Shown here: piece by piece, positions 1-13,491 of the stretch
How positions within the stretch are numbered: the stretch's first letter is position 1
How the letters are laid out: every line of letters starts with the position of its first letter
NCBI GenBank assembly: GCA_019321725.1
Contig: CM033120.1
Location: 13,980,278 to 14,044,277 of the forward strand
Reading direction: 5' to 3'
Source of the DNA: Paulownia fortunei
Taxonomy: Eukaryota > Streptophyta > Magnoliopsida > Lamiales > Paulowniaceae
Length of the DNA: 64,000 bases
The notes under the pieces: generated by a model
What the model saw: only the letters and a program-made list of their open reading frames with translations
The model's database searches: none
Told to the model about the DNA's origin: nothing
Translations under genes and position numbers: made by a program

Positions 1-1244
1 AAGTAATCCGGACTGATGAATTATAAACAACCCACTGACTATTTATTAATGGAAATATTCAATATGCCCAATTATTTTATAGAGAGGTCTAATTCTGAAT
101 TTGTTATAATTATTGATAACTTGAACACTATTGGAACTTTTGATAAAATTTCAAAAGTAAACTACTTAAATAAAAAATTTGAGATGAAAAACATTGAATC
201 TCAGCAGCCTGCAGATCGAATATTTAGCAGATGATCAATCTGTTTATATAAAAAATATTTTAAAATGGTTTTATATGGATAAAACACATCAGATAAGTAC
301 CCTAATGATTGTTAAATCAATTGATATGAAAAAAATGATCATTTTTTACAAAAGATAACGAAAAAGTATTTGGTCCTGATGTACCATATTTTAGTGCTAT
401 AGGTGCACTAATGTATCTTGTCAATAATACACGTTCTGATATAGTATTTTCAGTAAATTTGTTATTCTCCAACGTGAAGGCATTGGAATGGAATTAAGCA
501 CATTTCGTTATAATAAAGAACAATTGATATGAAGTTATTCTACTCCAATTGATATATTTCACAATTAGTATATTATGCAAATGCATGTTATATGTCTGAT
601 CCACATAAAAGTCGCTCTCAAATAGGATATCTCTTCACATTCGATGATATTGTTATATCATGACGTTTAACAAAGCAAACTATAATAGTTATTTCTTCAA
701 AATATGTTGAAATTCTTGCAATCCATAAAGCATATCAATGATTCAAACATATTCAAAAAACTTGTGGGTTATCACACATCAAAACAACTCCAACAACATT
801 GCACGAAGATAATATTATATGCATAGCTCAACGTAAAGGAAATAAAACCAAACATATATCACTAAAATTTTTCTTCACACATGACTCCAAAAGAATGGTG
901 ATATTAATGTCCAACAAATTTGTTCAAAGTGATAATTTGACAAATCTATTCATAAAGACATTATCCATTGCATCATTTGAAAAGTCGAGATATGATATTG
1001 AAATGCGTCAGTATAAATATATTATATGAATTAGGTGAACATATACGCATTGTACTTTTTTCCTTGATTAAAGTTTTATCCTACTGAGTTTTTTCTGATA
1101 AGGTTTTTAATGAGACAATTTATAACGTGTATTTACACAAGAATGATATACTCTTTTTTCTCACTAAGATTTTTTTTCATAGAGTTTTATCTTAATAATG
1201 TTTTAACGTGACATATTCTTTGTACGTGGATATCCAAGGGGAAG
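1..1244 (+). pseudogene. Ty1/copia pol remnant (RT C-terminus and RNase H)
   Basis: Conceptual translation in shifting frames reads as the last part of a copia polyprotein. The segment around 385-470 reads like the RT-RNase H connection (SAIGALMYLVNNTRSDI). Around 570-660 it reads like RNase H (YYANACYMSDPHKSRSQIGY), followed by SSKYVEILAIHKA near 695-735. Positions 799-1029 form the C-terminal tail with the EDN and TKHIS motifs. Stops and frameshifts break every frame, so it is not functional. The 5' part of the element lies left of the window. A purine-rich tract at 1236-1244 precedes a TG dinucleotide, as expected just before a 3' LTR. Family membership (copia) is solid; the lineage is not determined. 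Confidence 0.85.
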
Positions 1245-1504
1245 TGTTATGAATATACGTCAAATCATGTAGGTAAATATCAAATAAAATATGAATATCT
1301 AATTTATTTTTTAATTTATTATATTATTATATGGTGTATTTATTCATTTTATATATTTATAAATAAAGGTAAATTTATAATGAAATATACAAGTGAATAT
1401 AAAAAAAAAATATTCTCTTTATTCTTTATTTTTTACTCATCTATTTTTCATTTCATACTCTTTACATTCTTCAATTCACAATATATAATTTGTTTTATTT
1501 TACA
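1245..1504 (+). repeat. Probable 3' LTR of the decayed copia element
   Basis: The segment begins TGTTATGAATA directly after the polypurine tract AAGGGGAAG and ends near a CA dinucleotide at 1503-1504. It contains a TATA-like stretch around 1345-1365, as an LTR promoter would. The 5' LTR is outside the window, so the right boundary cannot be confirmed by comparison and may be off by some bases. Confidence 0.55.
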
Positions 1505-2079
1505 GATTCACTGAATTTAACAAAATCTGAATTGACTAAGCTGCCATGGGTTCACTCAGAAAGTGGGTTGAGTGTGGGACGATGTTATTTGTGAAAGTGG
1601 AAAAGATTTTCTCGTGGGATCAGGATCTGATACTGATAATCACCTCATTGACTCATCTTTATGGGAAAAAAAGAACAGTAAGTGCCACCCTGCTTTTAAA
1701 CTCCATAGTTGTAGCTCATTGTCTTTGGATGGTATTAGACTATTTGTAACACAAAACTTTTTCATTTGGATTTTGTGGGGTTAAAGAGTTCTTCAACACA
1801 ATTATGAAGATTAATGAAAAGACACCGAATCAAATTTCAAGCAAGACAAATTCAAGTTTCTTTTTTTAAATGCCATAAAGTCATTATTATCTATTTATAA
1901 TTATTTAATTATTGCCAAGAAACATTCTAAGAGGTCCACAATTCACTGTCACTTGTCCAGCATATAAACCAGTGTGGAGGAAAAATAAGAGAATGTTCAG
2001 ATAGAATGGATTTCTATGCAAAAATTCAATGACTTGTATGAAAAGAATTTCCATGGGAATTCACACACTAAACCCTTAG
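1505..2079. other. Unassigned spacer with an exon-like fragment
   Basis: Positions 1505-1680 look more exon-like than the surroundings: less A/T-rich, preceded by TTTTACAG and followed by a GTAAGT donor-like site at 1679. The open frames (for example 1572-1784) need a frameshift to stay open across the segment and match no family I recognise. It could be a decayed exon next to the LTR or chance. Nothing else is visible up to 2079. Confidence 0.2.
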
Positions 2080-2169
2080 GCTATGTTTGGTTAGCATTCG
2101 GAGCTTCTCAATTCTTTTCCCCTTAGGTTAGTGTTTGGTTAGTATTGGAGCTTCTCAATTATTTTTCCA
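2080..2169 (+). repeat. Imperfect tandem repeat at the end of a MITE-like segment
   Basis: Two copies of a roughly 42-bp unit lie at 2080-2121 and 2127-2169, sharing TGTTTGGTTAG and GGAGCTTCTCAATT. The leading GGCTATGTTTGG is the same terminal motif as the inverted-repeat element at 27248-27600. An opposed AAACCCAAACATTG near 2512-2525 may be the far end. Family assignment is inference. Confidence 0.45.
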
Positions 2170-2629
2170 TGGGATCAATAATGTTTATTTTACATGATTC
2201 CCCAATATAAGTTTTTCTTCTCCCAAAACAAAATGGGTCTACTATTTATCAACATCATTACATTTTTCAAGTTTAGAGCATTATGAATATATCTTTATTT
2301 TTTTTAAACATTCACAAATACAACATTTGATATTAAAAAAAAAAAAAAAGATGTGATACTACTAACCAATAATAACTTACAAAAAATAACATTTACCGAA
2401 TTTATCTCTCCCAAAATATAAATTAAATATTATTTTCATTTCAAAATCTTCCGACACTTTCTTCATGTTCATATTTCAATCATACACTTTTTTCTCCAAC
2501 CAGGCCTACAAAACCCAAACATTGATTTATGCCATACGCAATAAGCCCAAGCCCATCAAGTCGCTAATAATTATCATATTTGGATTTGAATAGGATAAGA
2601 AAAAGAATAAGGAAAAATATATGGTTTCA

Positions 2630-2654
2630 TGCGGTGAGCGTGGATCGAACACGC

Positions 2655-2697
<43 letters not shown>

Positions 2698-2702
2698 CCC
2701 GC
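2630..2702 (-). tRNA. tRNA-Phe (anticodon GAA)
   Basis: The reverse complement starts GCGGGGATAGCTCAGTTGGG (D arm), has the anticodon loop ACTGAAGAT with GAA in position, the T arm GTGTTCGATCCAC, and the acceptor 3' strand TCACCGC with discriminator A. It is 73 nt long, intronless, and the CCA is not encoded, as is usual in eukaryotes. Internal A and B boxes are intact. A CAACAA motif lies immediately upstream on the minus strand, as is common for plant tRNA genes, and a short T run (A run at 2613-2617 on the plus strand) follows for pol III termination. One G-A opposition in the acceptor stem matches what I recall of plant tRNA-Phe. Confidence 0.97.
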
Positions 2703-4392
2703 TTGTTGATACTTTTTTTTATTTTAATTATAAATTGGATCAAATGACCTTTTCTCAAACATTGGCAAGTTTATTTATATATTTATATTTTTCTTAGTGA
2801 CTTGGCAAGTTTATGAAACTTGCAGTGCATATAGTTTGTGCAATAAATGGTTTATCTTTTTTGAAACATTAACAAGAGTATTTATATCTTAAGTTCATCG
2901 TAGTCCACAGCTAGAAAATGGATACTTGATGATGAGAATTTTTTTTTATTAAAAATAATAAATATATAAATATTTTTAATTATTAGGGGGATGATTTTTT
3001 AAATTTTAATAATTTTATATATAAAAATTTATATAAATTAAAAAAAGTAGAGTTCAGTCCGCCCTGACGCAATCTAAATCACATAATTGAGGTCAGTAAA
3101 ATATATGTTGGTTCTTAGAAAATTCAATACATAACTATAGATGTTTGAGAATTAAATGTATAAACAGCTTGAACTTTTTAATATTATATTTTTAAAGAGA
3201 AAAATATTAAATATGTGCGTTGTAATTTGACTGACTCCCATAATTGAACATGGCACCTGGATTTTTGGTAATGTAGATTTATAAAATAGAAATACTAAAT
3301 TAAGGGCCAATATGTTGAATAATAGGAGTAGTATCTTGTTTATATAAAGACATGGGATAAAGTTTACAGTCACTTAAGTCTGTCTTCTAAATAAAAGAAT
3401 TAAAATATAAAAATTGCCATAAATTTTAACATAATAATTTTGGTGTCATTTGTTAATTAGTAGTAAGTAATATGAATTTATAACCAGATATTGTGAACTT
3501 TTATATTTCCCATGATAATGTTAATATGTGAAAATATATGGTTAAACATATAAAAAGTTGTGCAATTTCATGTCTTAGGTAAATTTATTTTATAAAAAGA
3601 AATGTATCTATTGGAGCAGGTTCTTAAGTACCAAATTGATAAATTAAAGTAAGATTTGGCCTATGAATAATATTGGGGTATCAATGTGAATGTTTGTAAT
3701 TCGATTTTTCCATAAAATATTTTTACTCTCTGTAAATATGTTTAATGGTGGGTGAGCTTTTGGGGCCCATTTGATATTGCGGTGTCATAACAAAATTTAT
3801 ATGCTGAATTATTGACTCAATGATACATTAAGAAATATATAATTATGTTATAATTTTAAGAATATATATTTCTTAGTAGGTTTTATTCCAATGGATTTAG
3901 ATTTTTAAGAAATAAAATCAAACATTCAAATAATAAATCATCCAAAACATATTTTTATCATTTCTCAAATAATATAAAAAAATCATAATTATTAGTGTTC
4001 ATATATATATATATATATTTATACATATTCAAAACATCAAGAAATATATAATTATATTATATTTACAATAAAAATTATCTCTCTAAAAATTAAAATTAAA
4101 CATACATAGTAAATTTCATATATTTTCACATAATAATTTTTTAAAATACTAAAATTGAAAGCAAACTAAATCCAAGCATAATATTCCTATTTCAATAATC
4201 AATAGTTTATTTTTGGTTTTCTTTCCTAATAGTTCCTTTTTACGCTTGGAATTGGAGTCAGCACCTTCCCTGGTTCATTGATTTCCTTATTCCCTATCAT
4301 CTCTGGTCCCGGACACTATGAACATGGCGTCAATTTCGTGATACGACGTAGTGTCATTCCCTTTGCTTGACGTACGCACCTCGGCGCAGGAA
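2703..4392. other. AT-rich intergenic region with repeat remnants
   Basis: No coding signal. A direct repeat with core AAGAAATATATAATTAT occurs at about 3831 and 4038, and an (AT)n run at about 4002-4018. The stretch ending near 4180 resembles the right half of the MITE-like element at 27248-27600 (shared CATATATTTTCACA and AAAATTGAAA). The 3' part, from about 4220, should hold the promoter and 5' UTR of the Rab3GAP-like gene; no clear TATA box was seen. Confidence 0.5.
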
Positions 4393-7300
4393 ATGGAGAC
4401 GTCCTTCGTGTCCAGAGCTAGGACAGCCATCAATTCTGCCGCAGCTAAAGCGGAGAAAGTCTTCACAGACATCAAAAAATCTGATTCTATCACCCATCGA
4501 GGTACGCACTCTCTCTTTTTTCAGACACTTGTCTATTTATATGCGCTACATCTGATTAAATTTAATTGTCGGGTTTCATTTACTATTTTTAGGACTCATC
4601 TTAATTATCCGTCTATTTTGTTTTTATTTGAATTCTATTCAAATCTGAAGATTTGGATAAACAATCGCCGAGCGCATCAACGCAGGAGTCCCCAAAGGAC
4701 GCGGACGAATCGAAGGTAATTGCGCTTCTCTATTAGATTCGTTTTAGAGTTCAAATATTTCGATTGCCGAATTTTTTTGACCGAGCGGTGGAGATTTTTA
4801 AAAGGTTGTTTTTTTATGGTGACTAAGCCTCTGTTTCGATGAATGGAAAAACGAGGTGATGAAACTGGATTTGGAATTTGACATGTCAATTCGAATTTGT
4901 TTGCCGGTTTCCTTGATTTACGTATTTGCTGTGTGAATAGTAAACATTATTGAGATTTTGCAGTGGTTTTATTTGTTATTGAGATTTTGATGTGGTTTAT
5001 TTCATTGCATTTCTTTTTTCCTTTTTTTTTTCCTTGTTTCTTATGAGAAATGTGAGTTTCTTTCATCAAATCCTTGTGTGTGTGCAGGGATATTGAAATG
5101 TGTAAATCTTCATTTGTAATATAGTTTGGATAGAACTATGTGTATGTGAATGTGGTTGTTTGGTTGTTCCTGATTTGGCCATTGCTTTAAATTAGTTGAT
5201 ATTATTTGGATGAAATTCATTTATGCTCGGAGTGCAGGATTTCAATGAAGCAAAGAATAAGAGAGTGAGGCCAAAGCCAATAAAGACCAAGCAAGACTGG
5301 CATGAGAGATTAAGGAACATAAGAATAGGCAAAAGGGGGGCTGAGGATTATGAGAAGCCCGATAATTCAACAATGGCATATGCAATTTTTGATGACAATT
5401 TATACTTGATGGGTGAGAGAGAATTCTCTCATTCAAGGGTAAGTTTGATTTCATATATTTAGTTAGGTAATTTTCAGCTAGTTTGCTATTAATGCTTGTT
5501 ATCTCTTTGTCCCTACTGCAAAGGGGAGTCACAATTTTTGTTTGCCTCATTCTAATGAACTACATAATATTTTTTACATGGGACACACACACACAAACAC
5601 ATATATATACATATATATAAACTCGTAGGAGTATATTGTACATCACTATGTATCATTACGTTGTTTGATACGAACTATGATATATAAAATATGAACTACT
5701 GTGTAATTGGACTAATTTGGTGGTAGGCACAAATTATTTAACCTGATTATTGGTGATGTTATAATATAATGAAGATATCATGTATTATTTCAATAATCAA
5801 TAATTAATCTTTAATAATTTAAGTTGGATCATAATCATTAAGCAGGTCAAGAGGTGTTCTTTGGATGCTATATTATTGAAGAGATGAAATGCAATTTACT
5901 GCACTAAAGAGTGTGGTGCAAATTATTGAATCAAAAAAAGGAAAAAGAAAAAAACTGATTTTAACAACTACATCAAACAACAGAACTGATTCTCGTATAA
6001 ATCAATTTTTATAATTAATCTGAATAATTACTATAGTTTTAACATCTTAATCTACGCCAAAAATTGGAAATTTTTATTGATCCCTTATGCTTCAGCTGAA
6101 CTGTTGAGTTTCTCTTCTTCAATTATTGAAATTGTTTGGTATCTTACAGGATTCAGAAGAGGGAGTATTAATGGAAGGTTCAAAGGCTATGAACACTGAT
6201 ATCATTCCCTCATCAGCTATTGTGAAACAGTTGGCTGTAGCAGTCGAGTAAGATTTCTAATTAGCGATTGGAACTTCTTTTTGTTGATTTGTATATGTTT
6301 GCACAATGCATTTAGAACTTAAGCTGCAGCCAACTAATCTTTGCTGCATTTTGTTTAGGAAACTCAAATGACTATATTTGGTATGCTTTTGAATTATCTC
6401 AATATAAAATATAGCTGAAATTGGCAATGTTTATTTCTAGTTTCATCAATATACATGTTTTATATTGATGCCCTTCCATATTCTTGTGGAATCCATGGCT
6501 AATATGCTATGGTCCTTTGTCTATTTGGCCCCTTCTCACTTCTCAGGGCTGGGTTAAACTACAACTCCATGAAGGATCTCCTTGCCTCTTCTAGAGGTTC
6601 TTCACCCATCAGAGAGAGGGCTAGCTTAAGCTTTTCAGCAATGAAGTCACTAGTGCTACGTGAAAAGGAAGATAAGTTGGCCAGTGAGTTTGGTGCTGAT
6701 GAAAAAGTTATGTCTATAATCAATGCATTGCTAAATGCAGGTAGATAATTTGGTAACCCTGCAAAAGAATCGTCTCCTTTTTTTTTTTTTTTTTCCTTTT
6801 TCTTTGGTGCGCTTGTTGGGTAAGGGGTGATTTTTAGATTGATCATTTTCAGTTTTTTCATTGTTCTATGTTGATTTTCACTTCTGGTGTAATATCGGCA
6901 AGGTACTCGCAGAAGGACATTTTACAGGGAGGACTGTTTCTTGTCTAGAAGCACAGATGAGTGCCACACTTTTACTTAAGGATATCCATGGTGCTCCTGT
7001 TGAAAGTTTTGTAGTTAAGCTCTCTGAAGCGGTTGGTTGCTTAAAAACCCTGCGGAAAGTGGCATCATTTTGGTCCAGAGTTGTTGCTGAAGTAAGTGGA
7101 TTTAAACAGAAACATATTTGGAGTCACGTAAATATATGCTGACTTAGGAATGCTTGGTCTATTTTTTATTTGTTTCCATTGACAAATTGCAGCGGCTAAA
7201 TTTAGCAAGGTGTTTCTATTCGATTTGCTTATTGATGCTTTTAATTTATAGATTCCGGGGCCTTCTCACCAATTTCACGGAAATGATAAGTCACTGCACA

Positions 7301-10300
7301 AACTAAATTTTCCATGTGTTATTGTCAAGTTGAATTCCTTTAGGTACCTTGAGAAAATGATTCGACTCACGGTGAAGTCTTTCCTGCTCAACCATTCATA
7401 GTTTCATGGTTCCTTCAAGTAGCAAGTTGGAAATATCATATACAAAATAACTTAATTTCGTTTTCCCTTCCAGGTATTGTGGTAGATCTAAAATAAAATG
7501 TTAGGATTATGATACATCAGATGGTAGTGGACACACAAAATAAGCTTTATTGCCAGGCCTATAAGAAAAATGCATGTGCTAACTAATGTAGAACATTGAG
7601 GGTGTAAGTGGGTTGACTTGCCAACTTACATGTGCGGACCTGAATTTTGTTGTCCAAGTAGAAAATTTGTAAAAAGGCAATTTATCATAGATCACTGTTG
7701 GGCTGGTGACAATAAGATGGTTCTACTGCAACGAACTACCTTTTGAACTAGAAATTACCATAACAGGTTTGGAAACATATCCTTGAGTGTTTCTGCAAAA
7801 TAGTTTAATGCGGCAGCCACTTTATTTCATATGAGGCTCCTTGTGGTGGAAGATTTCTATTACTCTTGAGTTTCTGTTTGATTCTCTTGGACTACTTGTA
7901 TGTGCAAAGTTGTTGCTTGTTCTTAAAACTTTATGTAGCTGAAGTTTCTTAGTTCCGATTGTACATCTCAAAGTGGGTGACAGTTTAATTATATAAATGA
8001 GACCAATTTTAAAATGGCTAGCTCCAGTAAGAAGGTTTGTTATGAAAAATGATGCAAAAAAGTGTAAGGCGATAGTCTAACTCATTTTCTTTTCTTAATT
8101 CCTGTTCAAAACAGCAAGAGAAAAGAACTGAGATTGAGGAAGAAGAACTGAGATTGAGGAAGTATGAGATAAACGAAGGAATTCAAAGAAAACTAACAAA
8201 ATATCCTACTAGCTTAATGCATGGAACTTGGTGAAAAGGTCAAATTGCTTGTTTGTTGACCTCAACATATTCATCAGTCCTCATCTTTTTTATACGTTGA
8301 TATCAGATGCTTTGCTGCTAGCTTCTTTAATAAATCAGCTTACGATGTATTTACTCAATCATTCACCTTGCAGCTGAGAAGACTTTGGTATGAAGGGCAG
8401 CATATTCCTGGGATTCCGCCAGACGATATCCCAGACCTGAATTCGTGTCTGTTGTATCAGCAGTTACAGGTCATCAACTGTTGCATTTCCAGAAAAAGAC
8501 GTCATACTGCTGCCGTTGAATCACTAGAGTCAGTTACAGTTCAAGCTAGTCCAAATGCTGCGGGTTCTTCAGCTTCTGATAGCACACTTCCCCTAGATCC
8601 TTGTTTTTATGCCAGAACTAAGTCTGGAGAACTTGTGCTTAGATTAGGAGCTGATAGAGAATGTGACAACTTGACAATGCTTGAAACTGGTGAACCTGTC
8701 TATTCGCCTGTGTTGCAGGTTGGTCAAATATAAATCTTAAGATAGAGAAATTATGTCTAGAACATTTCACACATGCTTATTGTATGTTCAAATTTATAGG
8801 AACCGCCTTTGCTAACTGAAGACCTTATCAAGGAGACGGAGGAGTTTGTGCTAAGAACAGGAAGGTCAGTATAATTGCATGTATCTTTTGACCTAATTTG
8901 TTTTTTGGATACCTTTGTGTAGTGTCTGCAATTGATGTCTTAATCCTAATACACAATCATTGAATTTTGAGTTACTTCTTAATTTAACATATTTTTTTCT
9001 GGTGGTTGTTTGTGCATCAAAATAACTCTTATCTTGAGAATATTACTAAGGCATTGCTTCCATGATATTGGATTTTAACATTGTTCTGTGGTAATTTTAA
9101 ATGGTCAATGCCATTTTCTCAGATGCTTAACCACTGATTTTTATCTAACTTCACTCGTTTCCTAGGCTTTGAATAAGCTAGTCTGTCCATCTAGGATTTG
9201 GTTCCTGTCCAGCTGCAGCAGTTGTGAATTTTGTGTGTGCAAGTGCACGTTATGACAAACAAGTAATAGAGTGACTGAGTAGAGTATTGTCCCACAGGGA
9301 TTGACCTTTATTAATTAGTGAAATTATACTAACCTTAATTATAATTGAACAAATATAGATGAAAATTATTATTGCTAAAATAAAATAAAACTCAAAGTAA
9401 ATGACACAAAACAAATAAAGATTAATCAATGAATAAAAAACCAAGGGCTTTGACATTAACTAATCCATTTGGAATCTTTACGCTCCTAGATAGTCAAAAA
9501 TCCCATATTTTTCCACTAGCCTCTCAAGTTCTAACGAAAATATTATTCATTGCTAACCCACTATATTCCCATGTGAATTAAAACAATTAAGGATTCATTA
9601 AGCTCTGTGGTCATATGGTGACTACACAAATCATGCAAGTATATTTGTATATTTTATTTTTGTTCCAAGCTCATAAAAAATAAACACAAAAGTACGAATA
9701 AAACTAATAAAAACCTTGAAAACTAACTAAATGTTAAGCAAACAATAAAACCTACCCATCAGCAGTCTGTGCACCTAGTGTTTGTGCATGTATGTGGCAT
9801 TGTGTGTAGCCAATATTCTGTGCTGCAGCTGGAACAAAAAATCTAGATGGAAAATTATATGATTAACGATAAGTGTTATGGTGGTGCATCTTTTGACCCG
9901 GAGGAGTTACTACATTTTGTAGTATTTGAAAATTTTCAAGGCATCAACAGGGCCTTAGTTTAGATTCAATCGATTTTAGGTAGGCATTGCCATTAAACAT
10001 GTAAGTGCTCTATATTGAAACTATCAGTTCATGATACCGTGACTGGGTTAAAAAATATAAGTTTGTTAGTTACTAGTCCTTGAAAATATTGGGACTTCCA
10101 GATTTGGTTTGAAAACTTAGGCCAGTTATAGGAATGGGAAGATTGTGAGAAGCTTATTGCATTGCTTAAGTATGCTGAGAGATTAGAGGATGACTAGATA
10201 TAATATTTTTTCTCTAAATTAAAAGTATGAAAAAATGACAGATTTGCATTTTACAAGGCAAAAACAGTTGATTCAGTAAAACATACATTAGATGTTTGTT

Positions 10301-13300
10301 TTATGTTCTTTGTGATAATCGTGTGGTTTTTTGCTCTTTCTTGAGACTTTTTTGTTTGGGCTTTAGGGTTCAGCAACATTAGCTCAACTTTCAGTATCAT
10401 TTTTGGTTTTGGTGCCTAATGATTGTCTATGCAAATTTAATTTTATGCACACTACACAGTGGTCCTCTATTCCCTTTTCCTTGCTAATTTGGCTAGGGAG
10501 GGGCTGCCTTGATTGCTAGTGTAGCTCATGAGGAAAGTTCCCCCCCTCAATGGTTCAATGTCTATAATACACCACCCAAGTGTTAGGTTGTTTTAACTTG
10601 AAGAAAGAGTCTCAAATACATTTGGTAATGACAATAGTGTGGACTGAGGACCTTTTGTCTCTCTGTTTCGGAAAAAATTCTGACATAAGTTGCCTGCTTT
10701 TATTTGCTTAGTGTTGGAGCTGGATGCTCCCAGCTGCTTTCAGACATGCAGGCCTTCAAGGTGAAGTTTCAATATGAGAAGCTTTGCATTTTTTTTTTGT
10801 GGAGGCCTTTCTGGTTTATGGTATGACAAAAGCTTCAGGACACTGACTAATACCTAGTTTGTCCTGTTATTCTTGTCAGGCAGCAAATCCAGGTTGCATA
10901 TTAGAAGATTTTGTAAGATGGCACTCTCCTCCTGATTGGATGGAAAATGACACTAGCAGTGATTTGGATGATACCTCTGATGGTGGTGATTTATCATCCG
11001 TCAAAGGTCAACTTAGTATGCGAATGCAAAAAGAAGGTAATCCACTTTGTATGCTGAGCATAAAAAAATATCTGCGTGAATCAATGTTTTAATAATCTAT
11101 CAAGAGGTTAAAGTTCCCTCTTCTCACTTATCATAATCAACAAATACTCAATATTGAATGCAGATGTACTTTGAGTTAGACGAAACATGACTTTTGAGCT
11201 TGCTGTAGTTGATAAGTGTTATTCTACTTAATTTTTTCTCTCATTATGTAGGGAAGGAGATATGTGATTATGTTTATTCCAAGATGTACTCTTTGATCTA
11301 AAATGGTCATATAACTAGGAAATGGTGTTAGCTAAATATATTTTGGCATAGATTTTATGGTGGTTGAATCTTTTGGCTGCAAGACCATAGGAGGCTAATA
11401 GCCTTATATCGTCCTTCTATGATCTGAATCAAATGCAACACTCTGAGATTGCAGCGTTTGTGTGAATATAATAACAACTCGCATGTGTTTAAGCTACTCT
11501 AGAAATTAGGAAATGAGTGCAACAAGATGGGGCAGGTAGAGAAAATGCTGTGCAAGACTAATATATGAGCCGTGATGAAAGTTGGGTTAAGTGTGAGCCA
11601 CAGATTTAATTCTGTGCTAAAAATAAGGAATACCTAAATCTATCAACAAATGAAGAGAAGTCAATCTTGCTTTTTGAGACAGGACAGTTCCTCCTACTTG
11701 AGGATGCTTACTGAGAGATGAAAAGCTACTTTTCCTTTATTTCCTCAATATCAAGCCATTTTAAATGCAAGAAACAAGCACCATTTGTCTCAAGTGTGAA
11801 TATGATTTAGAACATCGTCCAGGGCTCAGCAGTTAGGGCGTCCTGCGTGGAAAGCATAGTTGGTGTCCTCTTTATTGACATGTAGTTTTGGACTTATAAC
11901 GGATAAGAAGATTGTCGTCTGAATAGGACGAAATTTATGTCAAGATATTATATTGCCGTTATTCAACCATGCTCTCAATGGGGGAAAGAGGGGAAGTGTT
12001 GAATGGAGATGGATGAAACAAGAGATAAGTTTGTTGATGTTCTCTGCCACGAATGAGAAACACATTCATGCCACTTTGAAGTTCTCGATTGCTATGCTCA
12101 AAACGGGTATCTTATATCATGGTTTGCATGACTTGTTACATTTTAGTGAGATATATTGTAGTGAAGTGTTTGTTTATCTCCCCAAGTGGCCATGGTAGAG
12201 GGACTATTTTTTTCTAGCCCAAGAAGTTTGTGCTGATAAATGAGTTCTGACTGATGGCTAGGCAATTTATGGCGTGAACTGTGGGAAACATCAAAACCAG
12301 TACCAGCTGTCAGACAATCTCCTCTTTATGATGAGGACCTGGCTGTGTAAGCTTACTTAAATCACTGATATTGTAATCTCAGTTATTTTATTGTTAACTT
12401 AAATAAGCAATAATGCAACACCTTCGTGTAGGGAAGGTATTCTTAATTATCTGGAGGACATCTCACCTTCCGAGCTTTTCAAGCAGCTCTTCATTGCTGT
12501 TGTAAGTGCTCCTCTGATTTCTTTGCATATTTTCAGTACATATTGTCCGTCTTTTTATATGTTTTTTCATGTTCAACTAGAAGAAGCTGATAAAGTATAC
12601 ATCCGAATCCACTAGATAAAGGTGTTGCAACAAAATAGGGTTGGTTTTGCTATTCAAAACTCTTGCAATAGTTTTTTGGTTTGCTTAAACACTAATTATA
12701 TAATCTTGAAACAAAATTTAAAATAAACTAACATGAAAACAGATACTAGGAGAGGTATGTCGGGTTTATAGTTCATCTGGTGAATCTTTTCTAAATCATG
12801 AGCACTGAACCTTTTCTTTCTGCTATTCACCTTTTTTCTGCAATTTCAGTTGGGTTCAGCGCTAGTAATTGCTGAGGCCACGCTCTCCACAAATTCAAGT
12901 TTGTCAAATTTTTTCAACGAGTGCAAGAACTATATTGTGGTCACTTGTCAAGGCAACACCTGGGTCGAGAAACTTGATGATATATGCCAGGTATGTTTAA
13001 TGCAGCTGAGACTTGTGCTGGTATTATGTGGGAATAGGGATCATTTAATGCAGTTAAATTTGCAGTTGTGTTAGTTTCATACAAATACAATGGACTACAA
13101 GTATGTGGATGTTGTTGTATGTTCCCCAATAGCTTCTTTATTTATTACCGAAGTTCTTCACTCATATTAATGGTTTGTACATCTGTTACAGGTTTATGAA
13201 ACATTGGAGACAATGCTACTAAATCAAGATGAAGTAATAAACATCACCGTCCAGCCTGAAGAAACCACAGCTGCAGGTGAAATGAGAAACCGTTTCAAGA

Positions 13301-13491
13301 GACTTAGCTTAATCTTCAGTGGCAAAAATAGATCCTCATCAAAGGCTCCCTCCAAAGACTCGAAGAATATTGAGGAGAGCCCTGTGCGCCAACCATTCTC
13401 CTCAATATTTTCAAAGAAGCCTCCAAAGCCCACGGCCTCTCCATCAGATAAACCTTCCGGTTCAGTTGAAAATGACTGGACAATTGTATAA
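4393..13491 (+). CDS. Rab3 GTPase-activating protein catalytic subunit-like protein (14 exons, 685 aa)
   Basis: Exons: 4393-4501, 4651-4715, 5238-5438, 6150-6247, 6547-6740, 6913-7091, 8374-8718, 8800-8864, 10712-10760, 10880-11036, 12262-12346, 12432-12501, 12850-12990, 13192-13491. All junctions are GT-AG and keep frame through a total of 2058 nt. The start is the ATG of METSFVSRAR, the first Met giving a continuous spliced frame. Residues about 419-515 carry the Rab3GAP catalytic-domain signature: GCSQLLSDMQAFK, then AANPGCILEDFVRW, then NLWRELWETSKPVPA and LYDEDLAVEGILNYLE. The Arg of DFVRW (about residue 448) aligns, as I recall, with the catalytic Arg of human RAB3GAP1. The protein is much shorter than the roughly 980-aa animal subunit but typical of plants. 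By family it should stimulate GTP hydrolysis by (or act as exchange factor for) Rab GTPases at endomembranes. The Ser/Lys/Pro-rich C-terminus is in the last exon. Introns 6 (1.3 kb) and 8 (1.8 kb) are the largest after intron 10. Splice sites are by eye. Confidence 0.9.
9230..9830. repeat. Probable inserted repeat inside intron 8
   Basis: Within an otherwise T-rich intron, this segment turns A-rich on the plus strand and reads GTGCACGTTATGACAAACAA followed by GTATTGTCCCACAGGGATTG. I associate that arrangement with dispersed non-coding repeats of plant genomes. No terminal repeats or target duplication could be delimited, so both the boundaries and the class are uncertain. Confidence 0.3.
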
